NCBI GenBank assembly: GCA_016713985.1
Contig: JADJOD010000027.1
Coordinates: forward strand, 12,813 to 76,812
Length of the DNA: 64,000 bases
Direction of reading: 5' to 3'
Origin: Lewinellaceae bacterium
GTDB taxonomy: Bacteria; Bacteroidota; Bacteroidia; Chitinophagales; Saprospiraceae
Below, one piece after another: positions 7,370 through 16,486 of the stretch (positions are counted from its first letter, which is position 1; every line of letters starts with the position of its first letter). The notes beneath the pieces are model-generated. The model was not told the origin of the DNA, made no database searches, and was given only the letters and a program-made list of their open reading frames with translations. The position numbers and the translations under genes are program-made.

Positions 7370-10183
7370 TTATTTTTGACGGAAATCGTACAGCAGGCTC
7401 AGGTAGGCCATCCGGCCGATACGGGGACCTCCGTAGGTTTGGAATTGTTTGTTGTTCAACAAGTTAGCAGCACCCAGTTTGATGGTGGTGTTCCAACGGG
7501 CGATGGTGCAGTTGATTTGTGCGTCCAGCAGGTCGTAGTCGGGGATTAAACCGGTGAACTGCGGCGATCCTTCAAAGGTAAAGCCCTTGATCCATTTGTA
7601 GTTCACATTGAACCCCCAGGTGTTTTTGCCGATAAAAGCGAGGTCGCGGCCTGAAAAACCGATGTTGAATTTGTGTTCCGGGGTGTTAAAAGCGGGAATG
7701 ATCGGGTCGTCTACTTTGGTATTCAGGCGGTTCCACGAATAATTGCCCTGGAGCATGAAGTAATTGGCAAAATAAAAATTCAGTCCGATTGCAATCCCTT
7801 GTGTGGTTACGGTGTTCGTTGAATTGGCGGCTACCCGGTATACCTGCAGACTGCTGTATTCCGGGCCAAAAAATCCGATTGGGACGTCGATACCGAGATT
7901 GTAACCGATAAAATCGGTGTAAATGCTGTAATAATACCCGGCATCCACGTACAGGCGGTTGAACAAGGTGGTGCGGATGCCCGCCTCAAATGTTTTGACT
8001 TTTTCAGGTTGAATAGGCGCGACGTTAAAGTATTTCAATACGGCGACGCTGATACCCGGCAGGCGGCGGTATTCGTTAAACGACTCGATGGTGATCAGGC
8101 TGTCAAAACCCTCCAGGTTGCCGACTAAACGCGCGCGCCCGACGTTCAGGTTCAGGTACTGGTCGGTGAGGGTCGGGTTGCGTATAGCGCTGGAAAAAGA
8201 CAAACGGCAGAATGTATTTGCCTTGGGTGTCCACACGAGCGAAGCGGCCGGAGTAGCCAGCAGATCGAAGTTTTCGTTTTTATCCAGCCGTAAAGCGGCA
8301 CTTAACTTGAACTTTCCAAACGTGCGTTCGGCGCCGGTATAAGCGCCGGCTTCCCAGTTGGTGATGTCAACGCCGGAAGTATCTTTAAAAATGGTGCCGT
8401 CCGAATTGGGGCGATACATGCGGCCGTTGGCGCCGACCACCCATTTATCGAGGAAGGAGGGATTGAACGTGTATTCTCCGTGCAGGTGGTACAGGGCCGA
8501 TTTGTCGTAAAACAGGGTGCCTCCTTCCTGCGCATTCGATTTGCGCGAGGTGATGACATCGAACAAAGAATCAAAACGGGCGGTACCGGGTTCAAAAAAG
8601 TCCTTGGTCGGGTTGGAACCGAGCGGGTTGCCCTGATTGGCGTACGCTTCTGCCTGTGCATGCCAGGATACCATAGAATCGCTGTAGGTATCGAGCCATT
8701 GTATGAGTCCCAGGGTGTCGTTGACGTCGGGATAGTTCAGCGGCTTCATTTTGTCAAAATACACGTAACCGAGTTGTGAACTGGTCCACCATTGTTCGTA
8801 ATCAGCTGCCCAGCGGTCGTTGTCCTTGGCGGCGGTCTGCATTTTCAGCGCGGTAAAATAGGGATCGAAGGATTTGCCTGCGTCTTCGTTGGTCGCGTAG
8901 GCGCGGATAAAGTATTTATCCATTTTCCGGAATTCGAGGCGGTTCTGGAAAAACTTGATGCCGCGAAGACTGAAGCGGTTGTCGCCCTGGTATACCGTGG
9001 TGCCCGTGCCGTAACTGGAAGAAATGATGAATTCCGGCGATTCGTAATCTTTATCGGGCCGGGTGCGGAAGTGCAGGGAGACGTTTGTTTTGATGTTCCG
9101 GGTATCGTAGTCCACCAGGTCCGTTTCCTTATACCCGGTGCGGTGATAAATGCCCAGTCCGGCGCGGGTATTGTTCCACCAGCTGTTGCCGGAAGCGTCG
9201 AGGCGGGGCAGGAATTCGTCGCCATAAATATTTACAGCGTCAAAACGGCCCGGGTTGTCGGCGGTTGCAAAGTAATAACCTCCCGATTCGGTGCCGGTTA
9301 CGGGATCGTAATTGTCTGCTTCCCAGTCGTTTGCAGTCAGATAGAAGAAGTTGATTTTTGCGGCCATCCAGTCTTTTCCCGCTTTGTTTTTGAGGGCTCC
9401 GGCCCAGCGGATAGCGCCTTCGTAGAGGCTTCGTTCGCCGGTTTTGAGCGATACGGCTAAGCCTTTGTTGAGGAACGGGTTTTTGGTTTCCATGGAGATT
9501 ACCCCGTTGAAGGCGTTGGGGCCGTAAAAGGCCGAACTGGCGCCCTGGATCAGGTCGACTTTGAGCACATCGAGGTCGCTGGAGCCCAAAAAGTTGCCGA
9601 GCGAGAAGTTCAGTCCGGGCGCCTGATTGTCCACGCCGTCGATGATCTGGAGCGAACGCACCGGGCTGGTCGAGTTAAATCCGCGGGTATTGATGATCGT
9701 GAATCCGAGCGAGGCGGTGGTGAGGTCGACGCCTTTCAGGTTGCCGAGGCCGTTGTAGAAACTGATCGCCGGTGTTTCTTTGATGGCGATGGCGTCGAGG
9801 TTTTCGATGGTAAGCGGCGCGGCTTTTTGTTTGTCGTCGATCCGCTGGCCTTTTACCACGGTTTCCGTGATGATGATGGAGCTTGCGGCCATTTTCACCA
9901 CAATTTTTGGCGCCGCGTCGGTCACCTGGAGTTCCTGGGTGGTATAGCCGGTGTAGGCAAACCGGATGGTGACCGGCAGGGTTTCCACCTTGAGCGTAAA
10001 CTCGCCGTTATAGTCGGTGATGGTGCCGCCGCCGCCGGTGAGTGCCACAGCTGCGCCGATCAGGTCTTCTCCGGTATCGCCGTCGAGTACCTTTCCGCGC
10101 AGGGTGATTTGCGCATAGCCAGAGGCGCTGCAAAGGATGATCCACAAAAGACTGAAAATCAAATTTTTGTTGAGTTGCTTCAT
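7370..10183 (-). CDS. TonB-dependent outer-membrane receptor
   Basis: The 937-residue product has a signal peptide, a carboxypeptidase-regulatory-like beta domain (TLRGKVLDGDTGEDLIGAAV to about residue 110), a plug domain (VVKGQRIDDKQKAAPLTIEN ... RGFNSTSPVRSLQIIDGV ... VDLIQGASSAFYGPNAFNG), and a 22-strand barrel ending AYLSLLYDFRQK with a terminal aromatic-rich strand. It imports a ligand using TonB-ExbBD energy. No SusD-like partner is adjacent, so it is not a classical polysaccharide-utilisation receptor; the sequence does not reveal the substrate. It probably forms a transcription unit with the downstream esterase-like gene. A TAGTTTTG element (10208-10215, minus strand) may be part of its promoter. 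Confidence 0.92.
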   Translation of the reverse strand: MKQLNKNLIFSLLWIILCSASGYAQITLRGKVLDGDTGEDLIGAAVALTGGGGTITDYNGEFTLKVETLPVTIRFAYTGYTTQELQVTDAAPKIVVKMAASSIIITETVVKGQRIDDKQKAAPLTIENLDAIAIKETPAISFYNGLGNLKGVDLTTASLGFTIINTRGFNSTSPVRSLQIIDGVDNQAPGLNFSLGNFLGSSDLDVLKVDLIQGASSAFYGPNAFNGVISMETKNPFLNKGLAVSLKTGERSLYEGAIRWAGALKNKAGKDWMAAKINFFYLTANDWEADNYDPVTGTESGGYYFATADNPGRFDAVNIYGDEFLPRLDASGNSWWNNTRAGLGIYHRTGYKETDLVDYDTRNIKTNVSLHFRTRPDKDYESPEFIISSSYGTGTTVYQGDNRFSLRGIKFFQNRLEFRKMDKYFIRAYATNEDAGKSFDPYFTALKMQTAAKDNDRWAADYEQWWTSSQLGYVYFDKMKPLNYPDVNDTLGLIQWLDTYSDSMVSWHAQAEAYANQGNPLGSNPTKDFFEPGTARFDSLFDVITSRKSNAQEGGTLFYDKSALYHLHGEYTFNPSFLDKWVVGANGRMYRPNSDGTIFKDTSGVDITNWEAGAYTGAERTFGKFKLSAALRLDKNENFDLLATPAASLVWTPKANTFCRLSFSSAIRNPTLTDQYLNLNVGRARLVGNLEGFDSLITIESFNEYRRLPGISVAVLKYFNVAPIQPEKVKTFEAGIRTTLFNRLYVDAGYYYSIYTDFIGYNLGIDVPIGFFGPEYSSLQVYRVAANSTNTVTTQGIAIGLNFYFANYFMLQGNYSWNRLNTKVDDPIIPAFNTPEHKFNIGFSGRDLAFIGKNTWGFNVNYKWIKGFTFEGSPQFTGLIPDYDLLDAQINCTIARWNTTIKLGAANLLNNKQFQTYGGPRIGRMAYLSLLYDFRQK

Positions 10184-10369
10184 ACGGGTGTCAGATTATT
10201 TTTCAGACAAAACTATGTGAAACAGTACATTTTCTAAAACCCTGTTTGCCTTGCAAAAAAAGAAAGAAAATTTGATTCCAAATGGAAAATAGAGATTTTC
10301 CGAAAAAGCCGACAAAACCCGGCGGCAGCCGGAAGAGCGCGGGTTCGGAATACCGGCGGTTTTCAGTGC

Positions 10370-11050
10370 TTATTTCTCATTTTTAAGCACATATCCCTGT
10401 CCAAAAAGGGTGTGAATTATTTTTGTGTCGAAACCTTTGTCCACTTTGTTTCGCAGATAATTGACGTAGACTTCGATCACGTTTGTGCCGGTGTCGAAGT
10501 CGACGTCCCAGACTTTTTCGGCGATTTCGGTTTTGGACAATACCCGTTCGGGGTTGCGCAGGAAAAATTCAAGCAGGGCAAACTCGCGGGGGGTGAGCGA
10601 CAATTCCTTACCGGCCCGGCGCACGGTTTTGGCGTCGAGGTCCTGTTCCAGGTCGGCAAAACGCAGCAAATTTCCCGGTTTAAACGCCGATGCAGGCCGG
10701 CGGGCGAGGGCTTTGATCCGGGCCAGGAATTCGCGAAACTCGAAGGGTTTGCTCAGGTAATCGTCGGCTCCGGCTTCCAGTCCGCTCACCTTGTCGTCCG
10801 TGTGCCCCAGCGCCGACAGCATCAAAAAGGGTGTTTTTTTTCCCAGTTGGCGCAATTGGCGGCAAAGTTCCAGTCCGCCTAATCCTGGCATAATAATGTC
10901 GGAAACAATGACGTCGTAGGTGTTTTCGCTTGCGAGTTGCAAACCCGTGTGCCCATCGGTAGCGGTATCTACCGCCCAGTTTTGTTCCTCCAGCCCTTGC
11001 CGGAGCGATTGGATGGTTTTAATTTCGTCCTCGATCAACAGGATACGCAT
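10370..11050 (-). CDS. OmpR/PhoB-type response regulator
   Basis: The 226-residue product has a receiver domain (LLIEDE acidic pocket, phosphoacceptor D51 in VSDIIMPG, K102 in YLSKPFE) and a winged-helix DNA-binding domain (LTPREFALLEFFLRNPERVL ... NVIEVYVNYLRNKVDK). It is a two-component transcription regulator. No histidine kinase is adjacent; the nearest in this window is an orphan kinase at 30318, which has no regulator of its own. Pairing of the two is only a guess. It diverges from the adenylate cyclase gene with 127 bases between. Confidence 0.93.
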   Translation of the reverse strand: MRILLIEDEIKTIQSLRQGLEEQNWAVDTATDGHTGLQLASENTYDVIVSDIIMPGLGGLELCRQLRQLGKKTPFLMLSALGHTDDKVSGLEAGADDYLSKPFEFREFLARIKALARRPASAFKPGNLLRFADLEQDLDAKTVRRAGKELSLTPREFALLEFFLRNPERVLSKTEIAEKVWDVDFDTGTNVIEVYVNYLRNKVDKGFDTKIIHTLFGQGYVLKNEK

Positions 11051-11177
11051 GGTGCGAATATACGAAGGAAAGCGTTTTTGCCTGCGGCATTATTTTGGCA
11101 GAGTACTTGCAGGTATGAACGGGCAGAGTCTGTATATTCGCGGTGCATTTGGACACATGTAATCATCAACCCATCCT

Positions 11178-12745
11178 ATGTTGAAAACAATATTGCGCCA
11201 GCTTCTCCTTCTGGTTGCATTTTTTCCGATTCATTTTATTGGCGCACAATCCGATCGTATCCAGCAACTGGAAACTGAGGTGCGCGCGGCTTCGGGCGCT
11301 GACCGGGTAGAAAACTGCTTCGTTTGTCGGACGCATACGCCGAGGCCGGCAATTACGACAAGGCCGCCGACTGGGCGGAAGAAGCCGGTGATTTTGCCAA
11401 AAAACTGCGACTTCCCGCTCTGCGTGCCACGGCGCTCAACCGCGAAGGCAAAGCGATGATGCTCGGCGGCAAAAGAAAAGCGGCGGGCCGGTTCGAACAA
11501 AGCCTCGAAGTCCTCCGTTCGACGGCCAGCGGCGATAAAACGCTTGCGATGGACAACCTCGAACACCTGCGCACCCTGGCGCTGCGTTCCGGCCGCGAAA
11601 AAGACATTGCTTCGGTCAACGACCAAATTGCCCGGCTTAACAATATGGTTACGACTATACCGTCGGCACAAAACGCCGCCCCGATCACCCGGCAGGAATT
11701 GCGCGAGGAAATACACAACCTGCAAAATGAAATTGCCAAACAGCAGGCAAAGGCAAGCGGGGTGGTGTTCAATACCGCAGAATTTGAAAAAAGAAACCAG
11801 GAATTACAGGCGCAACTGGCAGAACGGGAGGCCCAGATTGATCAAATGACCGAAGAGCAGATGAAAACCTCCATGTTGCTCATGCAACAGCGGTATATGC
11901 TTGATTCTGTGGTGTTTCGCGCCAGTCTCGACTCCCTTTCCGCCGCCAACTGGAACCTCGAACTGCGCGAAGCCGAAAGTAACCGGAAGTTCTACATCGC
12001 GGCTATTGCCGCCTTGCTGATGCTGGCCTTCGGGGCGTTGTACAGTTTTGTCCGCGCCCGGCAGAACGCCAAGGTGCTGGAAGGCAAAAACGAAGTGATC
12101 CGGGAAGAACAACAGCGTTCCGAAAACTTGCTGCTCAACATCCTGCCGTCGCTGGTAGCCGAAGAGCTCAAGAAAAAAGGCCACACCAACGCCCAGTATT
12201 ATGAAGATGTGAGTGTTTTATTCGCCGATTTTGTCGGATTCAGTAAAATTGCCGAACAACTCAAACCGCAGCAATTAGTTACCGAATTAGACACGGCTTT
12301 CCGGGCTTTCGACGAGATCATCGCCAAACACGACCTTGAAAAGATCAAAACCATCGGCGACGCCTATATGTGCGCCGGCGGGATTTCCAACGGCGCCGGC
12401 AGCCAGATGCGCGACATGGTCGGCGCCGCCCGCGATATGCAGCAGTGGCTGGCCGTCTGGAATACCGAAAGGCAACGCCAGGGATTGCCGCGATTCGACG
12501 CCCGTATCGGCATCCACCGCGGACCGGTTGTTGCCGGGGTGGTGGGGTCCAAAAAATTTGCCTTCGATATCTGGGGCGATACCGTGAACATCGCTGCCCG
12601 GGTGGAACAGGCCGGCGAAGGTGGAAAGATCAATATTTCCGGTAATGCCTATGAAGTGGTGAAAAACTTTATCCCCTGTAAATACCGCGGCAAAATCGCC
12701 GCCAAAAACAAGGGTGAAATCGATATGTACTACGTGGAAAATTGA
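11178..12745 (+). CDS. Membrane class III adenylate cyclase (one frameshift)
   Basis: ATG at 11178 starts a signal peptide (MLKTILRQLLLLVAFFPIHF); the rest lies in another frame that picks up at 11324. Adding one A to the AAAA run at 11311-11314 joins them as DRVEKLLRLSDAYAEAGNYD. The rebuilt protein of about 520 residues has TPR-like helices, a coiled coil, one membrane segment (YIAAIAALLMLAFGALYSF), then a cyclase domain. Metal-binding aspartates are in LFADFVGFS and KTIGDAYM. The specificity positions are Lys in EKIKTIGD and Asp in FDIWGDTVN, the pattern of adenylate rather than guanylate cyclases; the transition-state Asn and Arg are in NIAAR. It should make cAMP in the cytoplasm in response to a periplasmic signal. 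Confidence 0.85.
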
Positions 12746-12855
12746 GATAAAGTCATAAGTCGTGAGTCATAAGTCATAAGTCGTGAGTCATAAGTCGTGA
12801 GTCGTGAGGTGTGCGACTTATGACTCACGACTCACGACTCACGACTTATGACTCC
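12746..12855. repeat. Inverted repeat made of the 7-base words GTCATAA and GTCGTGA
   Basis: The left arm (about 12752-12807) is a string of eight 7-base words of the form GTCRTRA; a 7-base loop follows; the right arm (12815-12855) carries the complement. It begins within a few bases of the cyclase stop codon and ends inside the last codons of the convergent FemAB-like gene, so it is placed as a bidirectional terminator. Confidence 0.8.
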
Positions 12856-14073
12856 TCTTTAAACGGATGCCTTGGCAACCATTCTTCCACGGGTTTCAGG
12901 TAATCGAGCACGGTTCCGGCGAATTTATTGGCAATGGAATTCCGGTGCCGCAGGTAACACCACAGGTCCTGCGCTACTGCGCCGACGGAGCTTTTGATTT
13001 CCAGTGCCGTGCGGGCGAAAACGATGTTTTTGCAGCCCGACTCCAGCCCGATCCGGATAATATCGTACAAAATATTCAGGTACAACTGCTTATCATGGTT
13101 GTGCTCTTTGTCGTAGCCCAGGAAGTGCGCTTCTAATTCCTCGTGGTTCCGGATGGTGGTATAAAACGCCAGCAATTCGTCGTTGTGATAATAGGCGAAC
13201 ATGCGAAAATGATTTCCCAGATCGTGTTTCAGCGCCAGGAGGTAGTTTTCGTTGAGGTCTACCATATTGAAGCCTGCATTTTTGGCTACTTCACTGTAAA
13301 GCGTATAGATGCGCGGCAATTCGCGTTGTATCTCCACCAGGGTCAGTTCCCGCCGCTCCAGTCCGTCTAATTTTTTGAACGCCCGTTTTGCCCGGGTTCT
13401 GTATTTGGTGGACATGGCTGCCAGGTAGGCGTCGAAATCGGGGTAATGCAGGTTCAAAACCATGTTCGGCTGGATGTCGAACTCCACAAAACCCTTGCTG
13501 ACGAATGATTTTCCGTGTTCAATATTGGACGGCGCGATGTCTTTTATCAGTATGACCGGCATTTTTACACGTTCCCGATCCATCGTTTCCACCACTTCCG
13601 TCAACGCCTTTTCCAGGTTTTCAATAGCATCCACCGGATTGATCTTCCGGTCGTCGAAGTAGTATCCGTGTTCCCCGGTCAGCAACATATTGCCGCAGAT
13701 CAGGATATCGGCAGCCGCCATACTTGCCACGCGGCGTTTGATCCACCTGGCCAGTGCGTTAAAAAACAGGGATCTTTCGACGGTGCGTCGAGGTCGTTGA
13801 TATTATCGTCCCCTTGAAATATTTGATCTGGCAAAGCGCCACACCCACCGGTTCGTCACCTTTGTAAAAGACTAAGTAGCCGAAACGCATCCCCAGTGGC
13901 GGGTTGTGCTCCAGGACGGAGAGATAAGGTCGTTGCAGAAAAATATCGTGTTCCGGCGCTGCGGCATCCCAATCCTGCCCGGCCGCTTCGATGGAACGGA
14001 AAAAACTGTACCTGATCTGATCATCGGAAGCAGTTTTGCCGGCAGCCTGCATGTCAGTAAGAGTGTTGGGCAT
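12846..14073 (-). CDS. FemAB/COG3146-like acyltransferase (two frameshifts)
   Basis: Two minus-strand frames make one protein of about 408 residues. The N-terminal part starts at ATG 14073 (MPNTLTDMQ) and includes SFFRSIEAAG and FLQRPYLSVLEHNPP; the C-terminal part contains MLLTGEHGYYF, STKYRTRAKRAFKKLDGL and EAHFLGYDKEHNHDKQLYLN. Joining them needs one extra G in the G run near 13812 and one extra base in the A6 run at 13761-13766, after which the text reads GDDNINDLDAPSKDPCFFNA. The family is GNAT-fold and annotated as peptidoglycan-type acyltransferase; its substrate is not established. The frames are so well preserved on both sides that assembly error is likelier than decay. Confidence 0.7.
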
Positions 14074-14138
14074 GGATAAAAGAGGTGTCTGATCGTTGCG
14101 ACAAAGAAAACGTGTTGTTGCTGAAATGGTTGCTTTCA

Positions 14139-14675
14139 TTAGACCAATTGCCATTTTTTAACTTCTTCCAGTGCGGCTTTTTCGTCGGACCAGCCCATTA
14201 CGGTCATGGTGCCCAGTCCGTCGTAATACATAAAAAACAGTTCGATCATGTGCCTTGCGGCGCTGTAATCCTGCTGAAATTCGCGCCAATTGGTGGCGCC
14301 GATGATCCTTTTTCCGGGGTCAGCCGGTATGGCCAGCACCTTATTGTCCCATTCGCCGAGGTCCTTGAGCAGCAGCAACCCGATGGCTTGTACCTCAATG
14401 ACCGTGCCGACCGCAACGTGTTCGGCCAGCACCAGCACGTCGAGCGGGTCGCCGTCGCCGCCGCGAACCTTGTCCATCCGGGTAGAAGGGATAAAGCCGT
14501 AGTTGAGCGGATAAGACAGAAAGTTGACCCGCCTGGGTTTTCCGTCGCGTATATCAGGCCGGAATTCGAGTTTTTGTTTGTCGTATTCATATTTGGTATT
14601 GGTACCTGCCGGGATTTCGATCACCGCATTCAGCAGGCCGTTTTGGGAAAAAGCAGGAAGGGCGAGGTGGTTCAT
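14139..14675 (-). CDS. ppa: Inorganic pyrophosphatase
   Basis: The 178-residue product has the family I pyrophosphatase signature GDGDPLDVLVL with its metal-binding aspartates, preceded by NFLSYPLNYGFIPST and the early IEIPAGTNTKYEYDK. It hydrolyses pyrophosphate to two phosphates in the cytoplasm, pulling biosynthetic reactions forward. ATG at 14675 gives the conserved short N terminus (MNHLALPAF); the frame is open upstream to 14729 but that part is not conserved in character. The FemAB-like gene follows on the same strand. Confidence 0.93.
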   Translation of the reverse strand: MNHLALPAFSQNGLLNAVIEIPAGTNTKYEYDKQKLEFRPDIRDGKPRRVNFLSYPLNYGFIPSTRMDKVRGGDGDPLDVLVLAEHVAVGTVIEVQAIGLLLLKDLGEWDNKVLAIPADPGKRIIGATNWREFQQDYSAARHMIELFFMYYDGLGTMTVMGWSDEKAALEEVKKWQLV

Positions 14676-14856
14676 GTTGTTGGTTGTTGGAAAATGTCCC
14701 GATGGGGACAATAGTATACAAGAATGCAAAAATCTGCTTTACTCTCTGGAAATTGGATTTTATTTGCCCAATTGAAATCCGGCGTAGAATTCTTCTCGTA
14801 GATACGCCGGACATTCATAACAAATTAATTCTCCAGCATTTAACCTTCCTCTCATC

Positions 14857-15195
14857 ATGTCAAAAAAACATTATTTCGACCCGGAAGACCTCAAAAAGTT
14901 TGGCAATATCGGCGAATGGCAGAAACCTATGGCCGATAAATTTTTTGCCTGGTACGGAGAGGTGTTCAAGGAAGGCGCTCTGACCGAGCGGGAAAAAGCC
15001 CTCATCGCCCTGGCAGTCGCCCATACCGTCCAATGCCCGTATTGTATCGATGCCTATACGACGGATTGCCTTGGCAAAGGCGCCGACGAAGAACAAATGA
15101 TGGAAGCGGTGCACGTGGCTGCGGCAATCCGGGCGGGTTCCAGCCTGGTGTTTTCCACCCAAATGATGAATCACACAAAAGACATGACTATGTGA
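14857..15195 (+). CDS. AhpD-like (carboxymuconolactone decarboxylase family) protein of the arsenosugar pathway
   Basis: The 112-residue product has the AhpD/CMD fold signature: EKALIALAVAHTVQCPYCID with the CxxC redox pair, followed by EEQMMEAVHVAAAIRAGSSL. Short proteins of this kind accompany ArsS and are annotated as arsenosugar biosynthesis-associated peroxidase-like proteins. The next gene, 121 bases downstream on the same strand, is arsS, which supports that assignment. The role within the pathway is not established; a thiol-redox function follows from the CPYC motif. A long inverted repeat separates the two genes. Confidence 0.85.
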   Translation: MSKKHYFDPEDLKKFGNIGEWQKPMADKFFAWYGEVFKEGALTEREKALIALAVAHTVQCPYCIDAYTTDCLGKGADEEQMMEAVHVAAAIRAGSSLVFSTQMMNHTKDMTM

Positions 15196-15308
15196 TAAAG
15201 GGTATAAGGGTTTCAGGGTTTAAGGGTTTGAGGGTTTAAGGGTTCCGCGTTGCCACAACCCTGAAACCCTCAAACCCTCAAACCCTGAAACCCTGAAACC
15301 CTTAAACC
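15196..15308. repeat. Inverted repeat made of the word AGGGTTT
   Basis: The left arm (15198-15245) repeats AGGGTTT plus one variable base, giving a period of eight; the right arm (15257-15308) repeats the complement AAACCCT. The arms pair around a loop of about 12 bases. It separates the AhpD-like gene from arsS and would be expected to reduce read-through. It resembles plant telomere repeats only by chance composition. Confidence 0.8.
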
Positions 15309-15316
15309 TCTGCAAC

Positions 15317-16387
15317 ATGAGCATTCATCAAAAAACAAAATCCCTCGCTTCGCGGCACAGTGAGTTGTCCGATACTTTTTTTCAGCTGAAGGTGTTAAAC
15401 GGAAAAGAAGTGACAGATGCCCGCTTTCCCGCGTTTTCGGAAACGATCAGGCAAGCCGGTTTCCCCGACGGGCGGCTTAGGCCCACCCGCATCGAGATTT
15501 TTCAGATGAACGTGGGAAAGCTCTGCAACCAGACCTGCGCACATTGCCATGTAGACGCCGGCCCCGACCGGAAGAAAGAAAACATGAGCCGCGCGCATTT
15601 TGAAAAATGCCTCGACATCCTCACCCGTTATGATATTCCAAAAGTGGACATCACCGGCGGCGCACCGGAATTGAATCCCCATTTTCGCTGGTTTGTGGAA
15701 GAATGCCGCAAACTCGGCAAACACGTGATGGACCGCTGCAACCTGACCGTGATCGTTTCGAACAAAAAATACCACGATCTGCCCGAATGGTTTGCCGAAA
15801 ACAAGGTCGAAGTGATCTCTTCCCTGCCGCATTACAGCGCCCTGCGCACCGACAGCCAACGCGGCGACGGTGTGTTCGACGATTCCATCAAAGCCATGCA
15901 AATGTTGAATGCGGCGGGTTATGGCAAGGAAGGTACGGGGTTGGTTTTCAACCTGGTATATAACCCGACCGGTACTTTTTTGCCCGGAAACCAGGCTTCG
16001 CTGGAAGCCGAATTCAAACGTCAGTTGAAGCGCAAACACAACGTGGAATTCAATAACCTCTACGCAATCACCAACATGCCCATCAGCCGGTTTCTCGATT
16101 ACCTGCTGGAGGGCGGCCACTACGAATCCTATATGCAGACGCTGCTCGATTCCTTTAATCCCGGAGCAGTAGGAGGCGTCATGTGCCGCAGTACAATTTC
16201 AGTCAGTTGGGACGGCTATCTCTACGATTGTGACTTCAACCAGATGCTCGACCTGAAAGTGGCGGGCAAAAACCACCTCGAAGACTTCGATCTCAACGCG
16301 CTGGAAAGCCGCGACATCGTGCTGAACCAACACTGCTACGGCTGTACGGCAGGTGCGGGGTCGAGCTGCGGGGGACAGGTGGCGTAA
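15317..16387 (+). CDS. arsS: Arsenosugar biosynthesis radical SAM protein ArsS
   Basis: The 356-residue product has the radical SAM cluster motif CNQTCAHCH, then DAGPDRKKENM, DITGGAPELNPHFRW and a C-terminal Cys-rich region ending CYGCTAGAGSSCGGQVA. This is the ArsS layout: a radical SAM domain followed by a DUF3641-type tail. ArsS is known to couple a deoxyadenosyl radical to dimethylated arsenic on the way to arsenosugars. The usual partner ArsM methyltransferase is not visible beside it; the methyltransferase at 23758 is not obviously an ArsM. The stop codon is TAA, so there is no sign of selenocysteine read-through at the end. Confidence 0.92.
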   Translation: MSIHQKTKSLASRHSELSDTFFQLKVLNGKEVTDARFPAFSETIRQAGFPDGRLRPTRIEIFQMNVGKLCNQTCAHCHVDAGPDRKKENMSRAHFEKCLDILTRYDIPKVDITGGAPELNPHFRWFVEECRKLGKHVMDRCNLTVIVSNKKYHDLPEWFAENKVEVISSLPHYSALRTDSQRGDGVFDDSIKAMQMLNAAGYGKEGTGLVFNLVYNPTGTFLPGNQASLEAEFKRQLKRKHNVEFNNLYAITNMPISRFLDYLLEGGHYESYMQTLLDSFNPGAVGGVMCRSTISVSWDGYLYDCDFNQMLDLKVAGKNHLEDFDLNALESRDIVLNQHCYGCTAGAGSSCGGQVA

Positions 16388-16420
16388 CGGGAAAAAGGAG
16401 GTGGTTTGTTCAATAAATAT

Positions 16421-16479
16421 CGCTCGCGCCGGGCTTGGCCCGGCGTGGACAATCAACCGGGCCAAGCCCGGCGCGAGCG
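16421..16479. terminator. Perfect 23-bp hairpin between convergent genes
   Basis: 16421-16443 pairs perfectly with 16457-16479 around a 13-base loop; the stem is very GC-rich (GCCGGGCTTGGCCCGG). It lies between arsS (plus) and the PLP enzyme (minus) and can terminate both. No strong T run follows on either side. Confidence 0.75.
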
Positions 16480-16486
16480 GGATCGT

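Noticed and set aside
7370..10183. SusC of a polysaccharide-utilisation locus
   Set aside because: No SusD-like gene and no glycosidase is adjacent; the alpha-galactosidase is 17 kb away.
15196..15308. Telomere-like repeat (AGGGTTT)
   Set aside because: It is an internal inverted repeat between two plus-strand genes, and one of several word-built hairpins with other words.
16330..16387. Selenocysteine codon at the end of arsS
   Set aside because: The C-terminal cysteine motif is encoded by ordinary codons and the gene ends with TAA.
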